The notes beneath the pieces are model-generated. The model searched no databases. It saw only the letters and a program-made list of their open reading frames with translations, and was not told where the DNA came from. A DNA stretch of 64,000 nucleotides from assembly GCF_001467695.1 (NCBI RefSeq), contig NZ_LNYE01000005.1:1-64000 (forward strand), in the 5' to 3' direction. Below, piece after piece: positions 1-8,839 of this stretch (position 1 is its first letter; every line of letters starts with the position of its first letter). Made by a program: the position numbers and the translations under genes. Origin of the DNA: Legionella gratiana. Lineage in GTDB: Bacteria > Pseudomonadota > Gammaproteobacteria > Legionellales > Legionellaceae.

Positions 1-1530
1 TGGCAAGACCATTACTGCCCGATACATTAGAAATGGTTGCCGTTGCAATACTTGATGATGACCAACTCACAGAGCTGGTGAGATCTTGGGTGCTGGCATC
101 CGAATAAGTACCAATCGCCGTAAATTGCTGGGTCAAACCTTTTGCGATTTGGGAGTTAACTGGAGTCACCGCAATGGAAACCAAAGTCGCATCTGTCACC
201 TCCAAACTTGCAGTTCCCGCAACGAAACCTAATATTGCAGTAATCGTGGTGGTGCCAGAAGCTCCTCCGGTAGCAAGACCATTGCTTCCTGGAGCATTAG
301 AAATCGTTGCCGTTGCAGTATTTGATGAAACCCAGGTCACTGCGCTGGTGATGTTGTATGTGCTGGAGTCTGAATAAGTGCCAATAGCCGTAAACTGCTG
401 AGTGGTACCTTTTGCAATTTGTGAATTATCTGGAGTAACTGCAATCGAAACTAAAGTCGCATTCGTCACTGCCAAACTTGTTGAGTTTGCTACAGAACCT
501 AATGTTGCTGTGATCGTGGTGGTACCGGAAGCCTCCCCAGTAGCAAGACCATTGCTTTCTGGTGCATTAGAAATCGTTGCGATGGCAGTATTCGATGAAG
601 TCCAAGTCACTGCGTTGGTGATATCTTGGGTACTGTCATCCGAATAAGTACCAATCGCCGTAAATTGTTGGGTCAAACCTTTTGCAATTTGAGAGTTAAC
701 TGGAGTCACCGCAATTGAAACCAAAGTCGCATTCGTCACCGTTAAACTTGCTGTACCTGTTACACCACTTAATGTTGCTGAAATTGTCGTAGTGCCTGCA
801 GACTTTCCAGTAGCACGTCCCTTAGTTCCTAAAGTATTAGAAATCGTTGCAACTGAAGAATCTGACGAAGACCAAGTCACCAAACTTGTTATGTTATGTG
901 TAGTAGAATCTGAAAAAGTTCCAATAGCTATAAACCGTTGGGATGTTCCATTTGCAATTTGTCGGTTCTGAGGAACAATCGCGATCGAAACCAAAGTCGC
1001 ATTCGTCACTGTTAAACTTGTAGTACCTGTTACACCACTTAATGCTGCGGTAATCGTGGTAGTACCGGGGGCCTCACCAGTGGCAAGACCTTTGCTTCCT
1101 AGTGTATTAGAAATCGTTGCGATTGCATTGTTTGACGATGACCAAGTCACTGTATCAGTTAAATTCTGTGTACTAAAATCTGAATAAGTTCCAATCGCTA
1201 TAAATTGTTGAGTTGTACCTTTTGCAATTTGTGGGTTTGGTGGTGTAATCGCTATCGAGACCAAAGTCGCATTCGTCACTGTTAAACTTGTTGAACCAGA
1301 TACTGAGTCTAATTCAGCCTTAATCGTTGTGGCGCCAACGGCTTTACCAATAGCAAGGCCCTGACTTCCTGACTGATTAGAAATCGTCGCGATTTCAGTG
1401 TTTGAGGATGACCAAGTCACAGAGCTGGTGAGGTCTTTTGTGCTGGAATCCGAATACGTTCCTATAGCCGTAAACTTCTGGGTTGTACCTTTTGCAATTG
1501 ATGGATTGGTTGGAGTAATTGCAATAGAAA
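1..1530. repeat. 270-bp tandem repeats encoding Ig-like domains
   Basis: The landmark ccaaagtcgc (or a one-base variant) recurs at 181, 451, 721, 991 and 1261, with a degenerate copy at 1531. The spacing is exactly 270 bp (90 codons). Units nearer the left edge resemble one another most, which suggests recent unequal crossing-over. The array continues beyond base 1. Confidence 0.9.
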
Positions 1531-1972
1531 CCAAACTTGGTTGAGCAACTACGCTAATATTTAAAACGTTAGTGCTGCTTGGTTGATAACACAGATTGGG
1601 ATTAGGCGTCCCATTTCGATTAGCTTGACAAAGAAAGGGTCCCTCAGAAATACCTAAAGGAGGCAATGCGCTTCCGGTGATACTCAATGTGAGCGTACAG
1701 CTAGAAAGCGCTGAACCCTTAGGAGCAAGTTTACACGGCTCAGTTTGACTTACTCCTGCCAGAGGTTTCATTACTAATGTATGTGCTTTTTTTGATTGGT
1801 TTGTTACTGTGTATTTAACTGTTGCGCTGCCTGTTTTGCTCACTGTCACGGATGGAGGGTACCCTGCAACTTGAGTGAATGTCCATAAAGGTCCACCGGC
1901 TTGTGCTAGTGTCATGAATGAAAAAGCAAATACTCCAATGAGTAGTTGGATAAGCAAATTAATTCGCTTCAT
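1..1972 (-). CDS. Exported Ig-like (BIG2) tandem-repeat protein, C-terminus outside window
   Basis: The frame is open from the ATG at 1972 to the left edge, so only the first ~657 residues are visible. It begins with a signal peptide (MKRINLLIQLLIGVFAFSF, cleavage near AQA). An N-terminal region of about 140 residues rich in Ser/Thr follows, then at least five near-identical 90-residue units. Each unit carries the bacterial Ig-like group 2 pattern: SIAVTP, IAKGTTQQFTAIGTYSD, a TW-SS segment, ATISN, GLATG, GTTTI, then LTVTNA. Such domains build rod-like cell-surface or secreted adhesins. The repeats and export signal are seen directly; an adhesion role is inferred. No SD stronger than GGAT is visible before the start. 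Intergenic sequence with no convincing gene lies upstream. Confidence 0.85.
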   Translation of the reverse strand, partial: MKRINLLIQLLIGVFAFSFMTLAQAGGPLWTFTQVAGYPPSVTVSKTGSATVKYTVTNQSKKAHTLVMKPLAGVSQTEPCKLAPKGSALSSCTLTLSITGSALPPLGISEGPFLCQANRNGTPNPNLCYQPSSTNVLNISVVAQPSLVSIAITPTNPSIAKGTTQKFTAIGTYSDSSTKDLTSSVTWSSSNTEIATISNQSGSQGLAIGKAVGATTIKAELDSVSGSTSLTVTNATLVSIAITPPNPQIAKGTTQQFIAIGTYSDFSTQNLTDTVTWSSSNNAIATISNTLGSKGLATGEAPGTTTITAALSGVTGTTSLTVTNATLVSIAIVPQNRQIANGTSQRFIAIGTFSDSTTHNITSLVTWSSSDSSVATISNTLGTKGRATGKSAGTTTISATLSGVTGTASLTVTNATLVSIAVTPVNSQIAKGLTQQFTAIGTYSDDSTQDITNAVTWTSSNTAIATISNAPESNGLATGEASGTTTITATLGSVANSTSLAVTNATLVSIAVTPDNSQIAKGTTQQFTAIGTYSDSSTYNITSAVTWVSSNTATATISNAPGSNGLATGGASGTTTITAILGFVAGTASLEVTDATLVSIAVTPVNSQIAKGLTQQFTAIGTYSDASTQDLTSSVSWSSSSIATATISNVSGSNGLA

Positions 1973-2471
1973 ATTTGTATCCTTACGCAACAAATGCAGT
2001 AAACCTCAATCTATTGTGATATAAGGTGCTTGGGTTTTAAGTCAGAATTGAGTGTTTATTTTGAGACACTATCTAAATTGTTTTTTACTTCAATCAGTAA
2101 ATTCATGGCTTACTTCTATTACCAATCATCTAAGATACAGATAAATGTAGTTTTGGGGGGCGGTTTCAAATTGGAACTAGTAATTTTCTTAAGAACAGTA
2201 GCGCTCGTTGTTTCCGTACCATATGATGAGGTATAAAACTTAACATTAAGACACACAAAAGATAACTCCATTACACTACCACTCCTTTCACTTCAGTGGG
2301 TATCAACTTAACATGTCATTAAGACATAATATAAGGGGGGTATATTATATCTTAAATACAAATAACTCAATCAAAATACTAACAATTTCATAAGAGATTT
2401 TTTCATGTTCTTTCTTTGCGTTTTTAAACAAACTGACCCGCTCACTAAATTAATAAGGGATTTCTACCAAG
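1973..2471. other. Intergenic region upstream of the Ig-like gene
   Basis: No credible gene was found; the 68-codon plus-strand ORF at 2030-2236 has no recognisable protein character. The stretch holds two related patches, cttaacattaagaca (about 2241) and cttaacatgtcattaagaca (about 2307). It also holds an inverted repeat with 8-bp arms (ATAATATA/TATATTAT, 2326-2348) around a G6 run. These may belong to the promoter region of the minus-strand gene starting at 1972, but no factor can be assigned. Confidence 0.4.
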
Positions 2472-2498
2472 AAAAAAATTGGTCGACCAAAGTCGACC
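2472..2498 (-). terminator. Rho-independent terminator of the 658-aa exported protein gene
   Basis: Read on the minus strand, GGTCGAC-TTTG-GTCGACC forms a perfect 7-bp stem with a 4-nt loop. An AATTTTTTT tract follows immediately. It starts six bases after the stop codon of the gene at 2504-4480. Confidence 0.85.
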
Positions 2499-2503
2499 CT
2501 CTA

Positions 2504-4480
2504 CTAATTCATATAATCAACAGGTGATGGAAAACTGATATAATTTTTTGTTAATTGCTTTTCATTTTGTTGATTTGGATTGGCATTTTGACACCAATCA
2601 TCCGATTTGGGATGTTTTTCTCCTTTACTATTCCTTACAATACACGATTGCTTATTGACAATTTCAGCCTTATTGGTTGGACATTGTGAAGGATCTCCCT
2701 TACATGGAGCAAATTTTTCATTAACGATAAATGCATACTCATTATCATTTAAATCTGTAAAACGTACCTTAATTGGATATGCGGCTACAGTACCAACCCT
2801 AAATCCTGCTATCTGACTGTTAGTAGGCATAATAACGTCCTGTTTGTCTTGCTGACAATTGGGGTCACCAGCATCTTGATTCAATACACATACCCCATAT
2901 TTCTTCAGCAAAGGGGTGCTTACTTTATCAACCATAGATTGCGGTACGCCTATCGCCACAGAGAAACCATCGGCATAGTTAAATTGCTGTTGATTTTCAA
3001 GACCTTGAGTTCCACCCACCGTAAAAATCAGCCCATCCCCTAACTCACTCATAAACCCCACTGCATCATCGACAGAAAATCCATAAGCATCCATAGAAAG
3101 ATAATTTTTATCATGAATCAATTGCACATAAGGGTTAAACAATAACTCAGGAGTAATATTGGAGTCTTTATAGTTATATTGTAAATCATGAATATACATC
3201 GATTGAATCTTAGCATGGTCCCATCCAGGAATTTTAGTGTCTGCCAATGGATTAGCCGCAGCACCACATCCTTCGTTAAAAGGTACCCAACCATAGATAT
3301 GATTAATCGCCCCCCAGTAATTAAACGGTACCGGCTTAGAACCAGGATTGATAGTACATTTTCCATCAGCATACATTTGTAAATATTGTTGATGATTTTG
3401 TTTGAAAAACTGCTGTAACACTTGAAGATTTGTTTTCAAATCTTGGGGGCAATCAATTTTTTGCGTGACGTATTTACTTATATCCTCATCCCAGGTGACA
3501 CAAGAGCCCCAAAGATTTTGCATCCGTTGAACAGCTTCACCAAAGTGAAGTGCTTTTTTTTGCTCTTCAGTACATTCGCCTTGAATACAAGCCAATACAG
3601 TTAATACAGGTGGAAAACCATTTTGCGGTTTGACTGGTACATTATCTTCGGGAGGTAAGGTGCCCGAACGTTGTGCAAAAATATTATATCCACCCGGTAA
3701 TTTCAATGCACTCAAATTATAAACTGGCCAGCCTTGTCCAATAGGTGTTTTCAGAAACGAGTTAAGATGCTCTCGAAAAGCACTTAAAGACTGTCCTGAT
3801 CCGCTGTACCCAATATAGGGATTATTTTTAGGTCCTATCGCGATAGGCATATAAACATGATCCACATATGAAATATTGTACCCAACATTTTCTGGCTTTA
3901 ATAAACGCAAGGACTGTTTCGGGGGCACAATAGAATCGCCAAAAGTGTACTCTGATAACTGTGCGTATATATCTTCTGGAAACTGAACATCGCTGGAATA
4001 AGTGCTCATTTTACATTCAGTATTTTCTCCCTGGCAACTGACATTAGAGGGTGTCGTCAATTCTTCATCTTTTTCATTACGAAGCCTATCGTTTTTATCA
4101 GCCAACACCACACGTCCACCATTCCACCAAGTAATATAACGCCCCTGCGATAATTCGCTATATAATGGGAGTGTAATCGTAACTGCTGTCCCTGGGGCAA
4201 TTCCTGTACCTTCATTCACATATAACTTATAAACATAGTTTGTTGGGTAAGGTTCCGCAGTACGAAAGCATCCTTGAAGCCACTCATTGACAGCATTTTT
4301 ACTGGTTGCTAAGATGGGATAAATCGTTGTTTCAGAATCGTTATAAATAGTTACTGTCTTTGGTTTGATCGTTACTGGATTGTCATTATAATCTTTACAT
4401 TCAATGCTCTCTGCTACAGAAATCTTAGTCAACAATGACACGACAAAAAATCCAGTAAGAGTAATCATCTTTTTCGACAT
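2504..4480 (-). CDS. Exported protein of unknown function, 658 aa
   Basis: The N-terminus is a classical signal peptide (MSKKMITLTGFFVVSLLTKI, cleavage near VAES), so the product should cross the inner membrane. The mature N-terminus (VTIYNDSETTIYPILA) recalls the opening beta-strand of thaumatin/GH64-like folds. The remainder has many Tyr, Asn, Gly and Cys residues, as in a large secreted beta-rich enzyme or binding protein, including paired cysteines such as SCQGENTEC and CVLNQDAGDPNC. I do not recognise the family with confidence; the GH64/thaumatin resemblance is only a suggestion. The gene appears monocistronic, with a strong terminator directly behind it. Confidence 0.8.
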   Translation of the reverse strand: MSKKMITLTGFFVVSLLTKISVAESIECKDYNDNPVTIKPKTVTIYNDSETTIYPILATSKNAVNEWLQGCFRTAEPYPTNYVYKLYVNEGTGIAPGTAVTITLPLYSELSQGRYITWWNGGRVVLADKNDRLRNEKDEELTTPSNVSCQGENTECKMSTYSSDVQFPEDIYAQLSEYTFGDSIVPPKQSLRLLKPENVGYNISYVDHVYMPIAIGPKNNPYIGYSGSGQSLSAFREHLNSFLKTPIGQGWPVYNLSALKLPGGYNIFAQRSGTLPPEDNVPVKPQNGFPPVLTVLACIQGECTEEQKKALHFGEAVQRMQNLWGSCVTWDEDISKYVTQKIDCPQDLKTNLQVLQQFFKQNHQQYLQMYADGKCTINPGSKPVPFNYWGAINHIYGWVPFNEGCGAAANPLADTKIPGWDHAKIQSMYIHDLQYNYKDSNITPELLFNPYVQLIHDKNYLSMDAYGFSVDDAVGFMSELGDGLIFTVGGTQGLENQQQFNYADGFSVAIGVPQSMVDKVSTPLLKKYGVCVLNQDAGDPNCQQDKQDVIMPTNSQIAGFRVGTVAAYPIKVRFTDLNDNEYAFIVNEKFAPCKGDPSQCPTNKAEIVNKQSCIVRNSKGEKHPKSDDWCQNANPNQQNEKQLTKNYISFPSPVDYMN

Positions 4481-4540
4481 AGCAAGATTCCTTTTATTTG
4501 GGCACGTATTAAAAATAACACAATCAGTTCTTTAATAAAT

Positions 4541-4621
4541 TCATAAAATTACAATTAACGCTTCTTTAACAAAAAAGCGTCTCAGGAAAAGCAACAACAA
4601 TAATAAATTGATTTGCTTCAT
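4541..4621 (-). pseudogene. Remnant of a signal-peptide-coding start resembling the Ig-like gene
   Basis: On the minus strand, ATACAAAAATGAAGCAAATC at 4621 resembles the start of the Ig-like gene (ATACAAATATGAAGCGAATT). It translates as MKQINLLLLLLFLRRFFVKE and stops after 26 codons. It lies in the gap between two complete genes. The parallel MKRINLLIQLL / MKQINLLLLLL suggests the decayed 5' end of a paralogue. The match is short, so chance cannot be excluded. Confidence 0.35.
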
Positions 4622-4638
4622 TTTTGTATTATTCATTT

Positions 4639-5229
4639 CTACATTTTTTGTTGGTTATAAAAATCTTTGAGACGAATAAGAGCAGTGAATGTCACGAGAA
4701 TTGTAAATAAAAAAGCTAAGACAATAAAAGCATGAGGCCATAACATCATCGCGATAAAAAAAGAAAAGGCTTCAGCACGCTCCATAAGGCCTGGACTGTA
4801 GTGAAAGCTTTTTTGAGACTGATTTTCTGAAAAAATACCCACCACTAAAAAACTAGTAATACATAAAAGCATGCTTCCTAACATTAACATACACCATAGT
4901 CCTCGTTCTAAAGGAGCAACAGACCACAAAGTCAAAACGACAACAAACTCAACTAATCGATCAATCATAATATCTAATATCGATCCCCAATTAGATGTTT
5001 GCTGGCTAAAACGGGCTAAAGTACCATCTAATGTATCGCAATAACCGGATAAGAGCAGTAAACAAATCGCCAAAAGCTCCTGATGCATCACCAACGCTGG
5101 AAAAACAAGAATGCCTAATATGCCTGATAATAAGGTAATCTGGTTAGGTGTTACGAAATGCCCCAAGCGATTTGCTACTGGATTAACAAATATTTGTTGA
5201 TAATAGTCCCTTAAATGTTGTTCAATCAT
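4639..5229 (-). CDS. CDP-alcohol phosphatidyltransferase family membrane protein
   Basis: The 196-residue hydrophobic protein carries the complete family signature D-G-x2-A-R-x8-G-x3-D-x3-D, seen here as DGTLAR...WGSILDIMID at about residues 66-88. The aspartates bind the metals that activate the CDP-alcohol. Family members transfer a phospho-alcohol head group or backbone in the inner membrane (for example phosphatidylglycerophosphate, phosphatidylserine or phosphatidylinositol-type synthesis). The substrate cannot be read from the sequence. Its ATG overlaps the stop of the upstream TVP38-oxidoreductase gene by four bases (ATGA), indicating translational coupling and a shared membrane-related pathway. 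Confidence 0.88.
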   Translation of the reverse strand: MIEQHLRDYYQQIFVNPVANRLGHFVTPNQITLLSGILGILVFPALVMHQELLAICLLLLSGYCDTLDGTLARFSQQTSNWGSILDIMIDRLVEFVVVLTLWSVAPLERGLWCMLMLGSMLLCITSFLVVGIFSENQSQKSFHYSPGLMERAEAFSFFIAMMLWPHAFIVLAFLFTILVTFTALIRLKDFYNQQKM

Positions 5230-7382
5230 GTAATTATCCTAATTTTTTGCAACCATCGAACCAATGTTCGTGTTTTGTTAGAAAATAATTTAGGTGCATA
5301 GAACGCCCCTGCTACACGTTTACTTATTTCACTTAACGTGGGATAAGGAACGATCACATCTGTAAACGTACGTAATGTTTTTTGCTCCTGTACCGCGATA
5401 ACCCAAGGTAAAATAAGTTCACCAGCGTGTGGGCCAACAATAGTGACTCCTAAAATTTTGCCTTTTTTGTTGGTAATGACTTTAATTTTACCTTTTAGTG
5501 CACACTCTGTTTGAGCACGATCATTATCGGCAAAAGACCATTCAGTAATTTTCGTACCTGGATATTTTAATGCATCATTTAGGAGCAAACCAACATGTGC
5601 TAATTCTGGTTCTGTATAAGTAACCCAAGGTACCGCTCGATAATTAACTTTTGATGGTAATTTAAATACAAGATTACGCAATACAATCCCTGCTTGATAT
5701 TCTGCCATATGAGTAAATTGATATGCCCCAGTCACATCACCAAGAGCATAAATGCTTTTATTACTTGTTCGTAAATGCGCATTCACTTCGATCGCTTTTG
5801 GCGTGTATTTAATTTTCGCTTTGTCCAAATCAAGATTATTAATATTTGCTTGACGACCTGTAGCAACAAGTACATGACTTCCCGTAATAGTTAATTGATC
5901 ATTTTGGTAATTAAAGGATACGGTGATGTTACAATTTTCTTGGGATTTAATCTGTAATTCTTTGATATGCTCATAAATAGCAATATTCATCTTTTTTAAT
6001 TGATCACGAACAATAGCAACACAATCAGTATCATCTTTAGGAAGAATATTTAAGACCTCCAAAAGAGTAACATCAGAACCGAGCATGGCAAAAGCTTGAG
6101 CTAGTTCACAACCAATTGGTCCCCCACCAATGACAATTAAATGGTTTGGTTTTTCTTTTAGAGAAAATATAGTTTCATTGGTCAGATAAGATATTTTATC
6201 TAATCCTGGAATAGACGGGATGAAAGGAGAGGTGCCTGTTGCAATAACAAAATAGTTACTTTGAATAACACTATCCCCTGCTTGTAGGGTATTAGGACTT
6301 AAGAATCGCCCTTCTGTTTGAATGACCTTTACTCCCAAAGATTCAAATCGCTGCACTGAATCATGCTGGGCGATATTAGTAATAACTTGATGCACATGAT
6401 TCATCACTCGTTGGAAATCAATGGTCAATTCATTACTGTGTATTCCTAAACGTTCTCCATGTTTTGCATGATAAAACGCTTTTGCTGCAGCCAATAGTGA
6501 TTTGGATGGCACACATCCATAATTTAAACAATCCCCTCCCATTTTATCTGCTTCAAGCAACGCGACCTTTAAACCCAATTGAGCGCAACCTGATGCAAGA
6601 CTTAAACCACCAGGTCCACCACCAATAATAGTTAAATCGAACTTCATAATCTTACTTTTGTTAGTAGTACTTTGTTGTTTATGATGGCTACGAGTAAAAA
6701 AATGATAAATCGGTGAAATTAGAGAAAGTGCCCCTAATGCCAATAAAGCACCTATTATTTGAGGTTCAAAAATAATGTGAAGATCGGGACTTTGATTAGC
6801 AGCAAATACATGGCTCAGGCCATTGCCTGCTATTACATAAACTGCGGAACCTGGGATGATGCCAATCAGTGTTGCTAAGATAAATGTTTTAGCACTTACA
6901 CCTAAAAGTCCAGGAACAATATTAACTACCCAAAAAGGAAATAGAGGAATTAATCGTAAAGTAAGCAAGTAAGAAAAAGCATTATGTTGAAACCCTTGGC
7001 GCATTCGCCCTATCCAGCCTGATGCTTTCTGAGCCAGCCACTCGCCTAAAGCGGTACGAACAGCGAAAAAGACTAGAGTGGCTCCTATTGTGGCACTGAT
7101 AACCACAAAGACAGTACCCCAAACGATACCAAATAGAAAACCGCCAATCAAAGTAAGATAAACTGCGCCGGGGAAAGAAATGGCAACAAAGAATATATAA
7201 CACCCCATAAAAAGCAAAGATGCGATAAGGGAATGTTTATTAGTCCAAGAAACAATCAAGGAGCGGTTTTCTCGAAACAGGTCAAAACTTAAATACTTAT
7301 TGAGGCGAAAGCTAAAAAATAGTATCAAAAGTCCTACTAAAATGATTAAGGGTAACCATCGACGAATGACTGTTTTATTCAT
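5226..7382 (-). CDS. TVP38/DedA-type membrane domain fused to a dihydrolipoamide/mercuric-reductase-like flavoprotein
   Basis: This 718-residue two-part protein has about 230 N-terminal residues forming a VTT/TVP38 (SNARE-associated) membrane domain, with FPGAVYLTLIGGFLFG near 70-85 and RLIPLFPFWVVN near 143-154. A basic linker follows, then a class I pyridine nucleotide-disulfide oxidoreductase. That part shows an FAD site IIGGGPGGLSLA (~252-263), redox pair C285/C290 in GGDCLNYGCVPSKS, NAD(P)H site VIGGGPIGCELAQAF, the second FAD motif IYALGDVTG and a C-terminal HAGE segment. The N-terminal CxxC pairs typical of MerA metal binding are absent, so mercury reduction is unlikely. The fusion probably brings electrons or thiol chemistry to the membrane. 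It is coupled to the CDP-alcohol phosphatidyltransferase gene by a 4-base overlap. A separate internal start at residue 246 (MKFDLTIIGGG) is possible but unneeded. Confidence 0.9.
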   Translation of the reverse strand: MNKTVIRRWLPLIILVGLLILFFSFRLNKYLSFDLFRENRSLIVSWTNKHSLIASLLFMGCYIFFVAISFPGAVYLTLIGGFLFGIVWGTVFVVISATIGATLVFFAVRTALGEWLAQKASGWIGRMRQGFQHNAFSYLLTLRLIPLFPFWVVNIVPGLLGVSAKTFILATLIGIIPGSAVYVIAGNGLSHVFAANQSPDLHIIFEPQIIGALLALGALSLISPIYHFFTRSHHKQQSTTNKSKIMKFDLTIIGGGPGGLSLASGCAQLGLKVALLEADKMGGDCLNYGCVPSKSLLAAAKAFYHAKHGERLGIHSNELTIDFQRVMNHVHQVITNIAQHDSVQRFESLGVKVIQTEGRFLSPNTLQAGDSVIQSNYFVIATGTSPFIPSIPGLDKISYLTNETIFSLKEKPNHLIVIGGGPIGCELAQAFAMLGSDVTLLEVLNILPKDDTDCVAIVRDQLKKMNIAIYEHIKELQIKSQENCNITVSFNYQNDQLTITGSHVLVATGRQANINNLDLDKAKIKYTPKAIEVNAHLRTSNKSIYALGDVTGAYQFTHMAEYQAGIVLRNLVFKLPSKVNYRAVPWVTYTEPELAHVGLLLNDALKYPGTKITEWSFADNDRAQTECALKGKIKVITNKKGKILGVTIVGPHAGELILPWVIAVQEQKTLRTFTDVIVPYPTLSEISKRVAGAFYAPKLFSNKTRTLVRWLQKIRIIT

Positions 7383-7947
7383 GAAAGCAATCCTTTTACT
7401 TAATCAATGATTCAGCAATTTGAGATAACTCATATTAAATCAATTGCCTAGCTTTATTCTATAATGGAATTCAATGTATGAACGTTATTATTCTTAGCAT
7501 AATAATGCGTTAATTTATTTAATTTTATAATTCGTCCTTATCCAAAACGAGAAGCTTATGTGGAAGAACACCAATATAGTCGTGCCAACTAAGAGTTTCT
7601 TTATGAAATAAAAACTCAGAATTTGTTTTGATACTATTCATAAATTTGGGTATTAATGAGCTCAAGCACTTATACCCTATGATTTTTGTCCATATAAAAA
7701 TAGCTAGATTCAGAAAAAGATTTTTAAAATGTTAGGAGAATTATCAATGATAAGCGACTTATAAAGATCATTATTAAGTTATCAGGAAGAGCTTATTAAA
7801 AAATTAATTGTTTAATTACATAAACGTTGATTACCTACGAAAAACGAATTCCCTTTAAATAATAACTATGAATTTTTTCAATAGAAATAAAATATGATTC
7901 AAAAACAACATCTCCTTACGGCTGCAAGTGATGATTAAGAGAAAAAC
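7383..7947. other. 565-bp intergenic region, no gene seen
   Basis: Very AT-rich sequence between two minus-strand genes. No ORF with protein character, no RNA gene and no strong hairpin was found on either strand. It presumably contains the promoter of the TVP38-oxidoreductase operon near 7383-7500. Confidence 0.4.
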
Positions 7948-8697
7948 TTAGAACAAGTCCCTTCCTGCTGTATGTGACGATAGGGCATATGATTTCTTAT
8001 TAAATAAAAGGCAGAAATTGGTAAAAAAAAGTTTCGCTAGTATCATTGACTTAGGTAAATAGCATTTGCTATCTAACTGAATCTTATTAATATCTTCTGG
8101 TTGTAAATGACGACGCAACTGCTCTAAGTAGTCTGGATGCTCTAACCACCGCCGCATCAAATGAGTATCGACTTCCAAATGAAATTGGAGCCCTATACTG
8201 TTATGATAACAAAACGCTTGCACACATTGCTTGTTTTTTAAAAGAACATCAACACATGGGGCCGTCTGGTTTGCAAATTGATGCCATTGAAAAACATATA
8301 TTGGCTGATCAAAGAGCCCAAATAAGTCATGCTCACCACATTTACTTATTCTTTTCCAGCCAAACTCAGGTTTATCTAAAGCATAACAGTCACCCCCCAA
8401 AGCAATATTTAATAATTGAGACCCTAAACAAATACCTAATATCGGTACTTCTTTAGCAAGTGCTACTTGCAACAATTCTATTTCATGAATTAGATGTGGG
8501 TACAAATCAAGCTCATTAGGATGCATAGCGCCACCTAATACAACAATGCCATGATAACGACTCACATCCACTCGTTGCTTAGGATCTCTGGCAAAATTGA
8601 CATAGCGTATGCGCAGCTTCATCTTCTTTAAGGTATGAATAATAATACCCAAAGGCTCATAAGGAGAATGTTGTAAAACTAGAATTCGTGCCATCAT
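7948..8697 (-). CDS. Class I glutamine amidotransferase-like protein
   Basis: The 249-residue protein resembles the glutaminase domain of GMP synthase and stand-alone GATase1 proteins. Visible motifs are VLGGAMHPN (oxyanion-side glycine turn), the nucleophile elbow GICLGSQLLNIALGG with the catalytic Cys, and QFHLEVD with the His and Glu of the triad. Such proteins hydrolyse glutamine or gamma-glutamyl amides; the acceptor is unknown. No synthetase partner lies next to it. The longest frame opens with TTG, so I placed the start at the following ATG (8697); the next ATG (8694) is equally possible. The C-terminal ~50 residues are not conserved-looking. Confidence 0.85.
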   Translation of the reverse strand: MMARILVLQHSPYEPLGIIIHTLKKMKLRIRYVNFARDPKQRVDVSRYHGIVVLGGAMHPNELDLYPHLIHEIELLQVALAKEVPILGICLGSQLLNIALGGDCYALDKPEFGWKRISKCGEHDLFGLFDQPIYVFQWHQFANQTAPCVDVLLKNKQCVQAFCYHNSIGLQFHLEVDTHLMRRWLEHPDYLEQLRRHLQPEDINKIQLDSKCYLPKSMILAKLFFTNFCLLFNKKSYALSSHTAGRDLF

Positions 8698-8839
8698 CAA
8701 TTCATTCGATTAGTTGTTTTAAGTATAGCCTGATGACCTCTGTAATTTAATGATCAAATGTTGGAATTTCTAATTTTTACTTAATTTTCACTTGTTATAA
8801 TGTGGGAACACCTATCTTGATCAAATATGGAAAAACAAT

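Noticed and set aside
174-647. Two plus-strand ORFs in the first 650 bases
   Set aside because: They are antisense to the Ig-like repeats and recur because the repeat recurs.
5226-7382. Mercuric reductase (merA)
   Set aside because: The flavoprotein has the MerA-like fold, but the N-terminal metal-binding domain is replaced by a TVP38 membrane domain and no mer genes are nearby.
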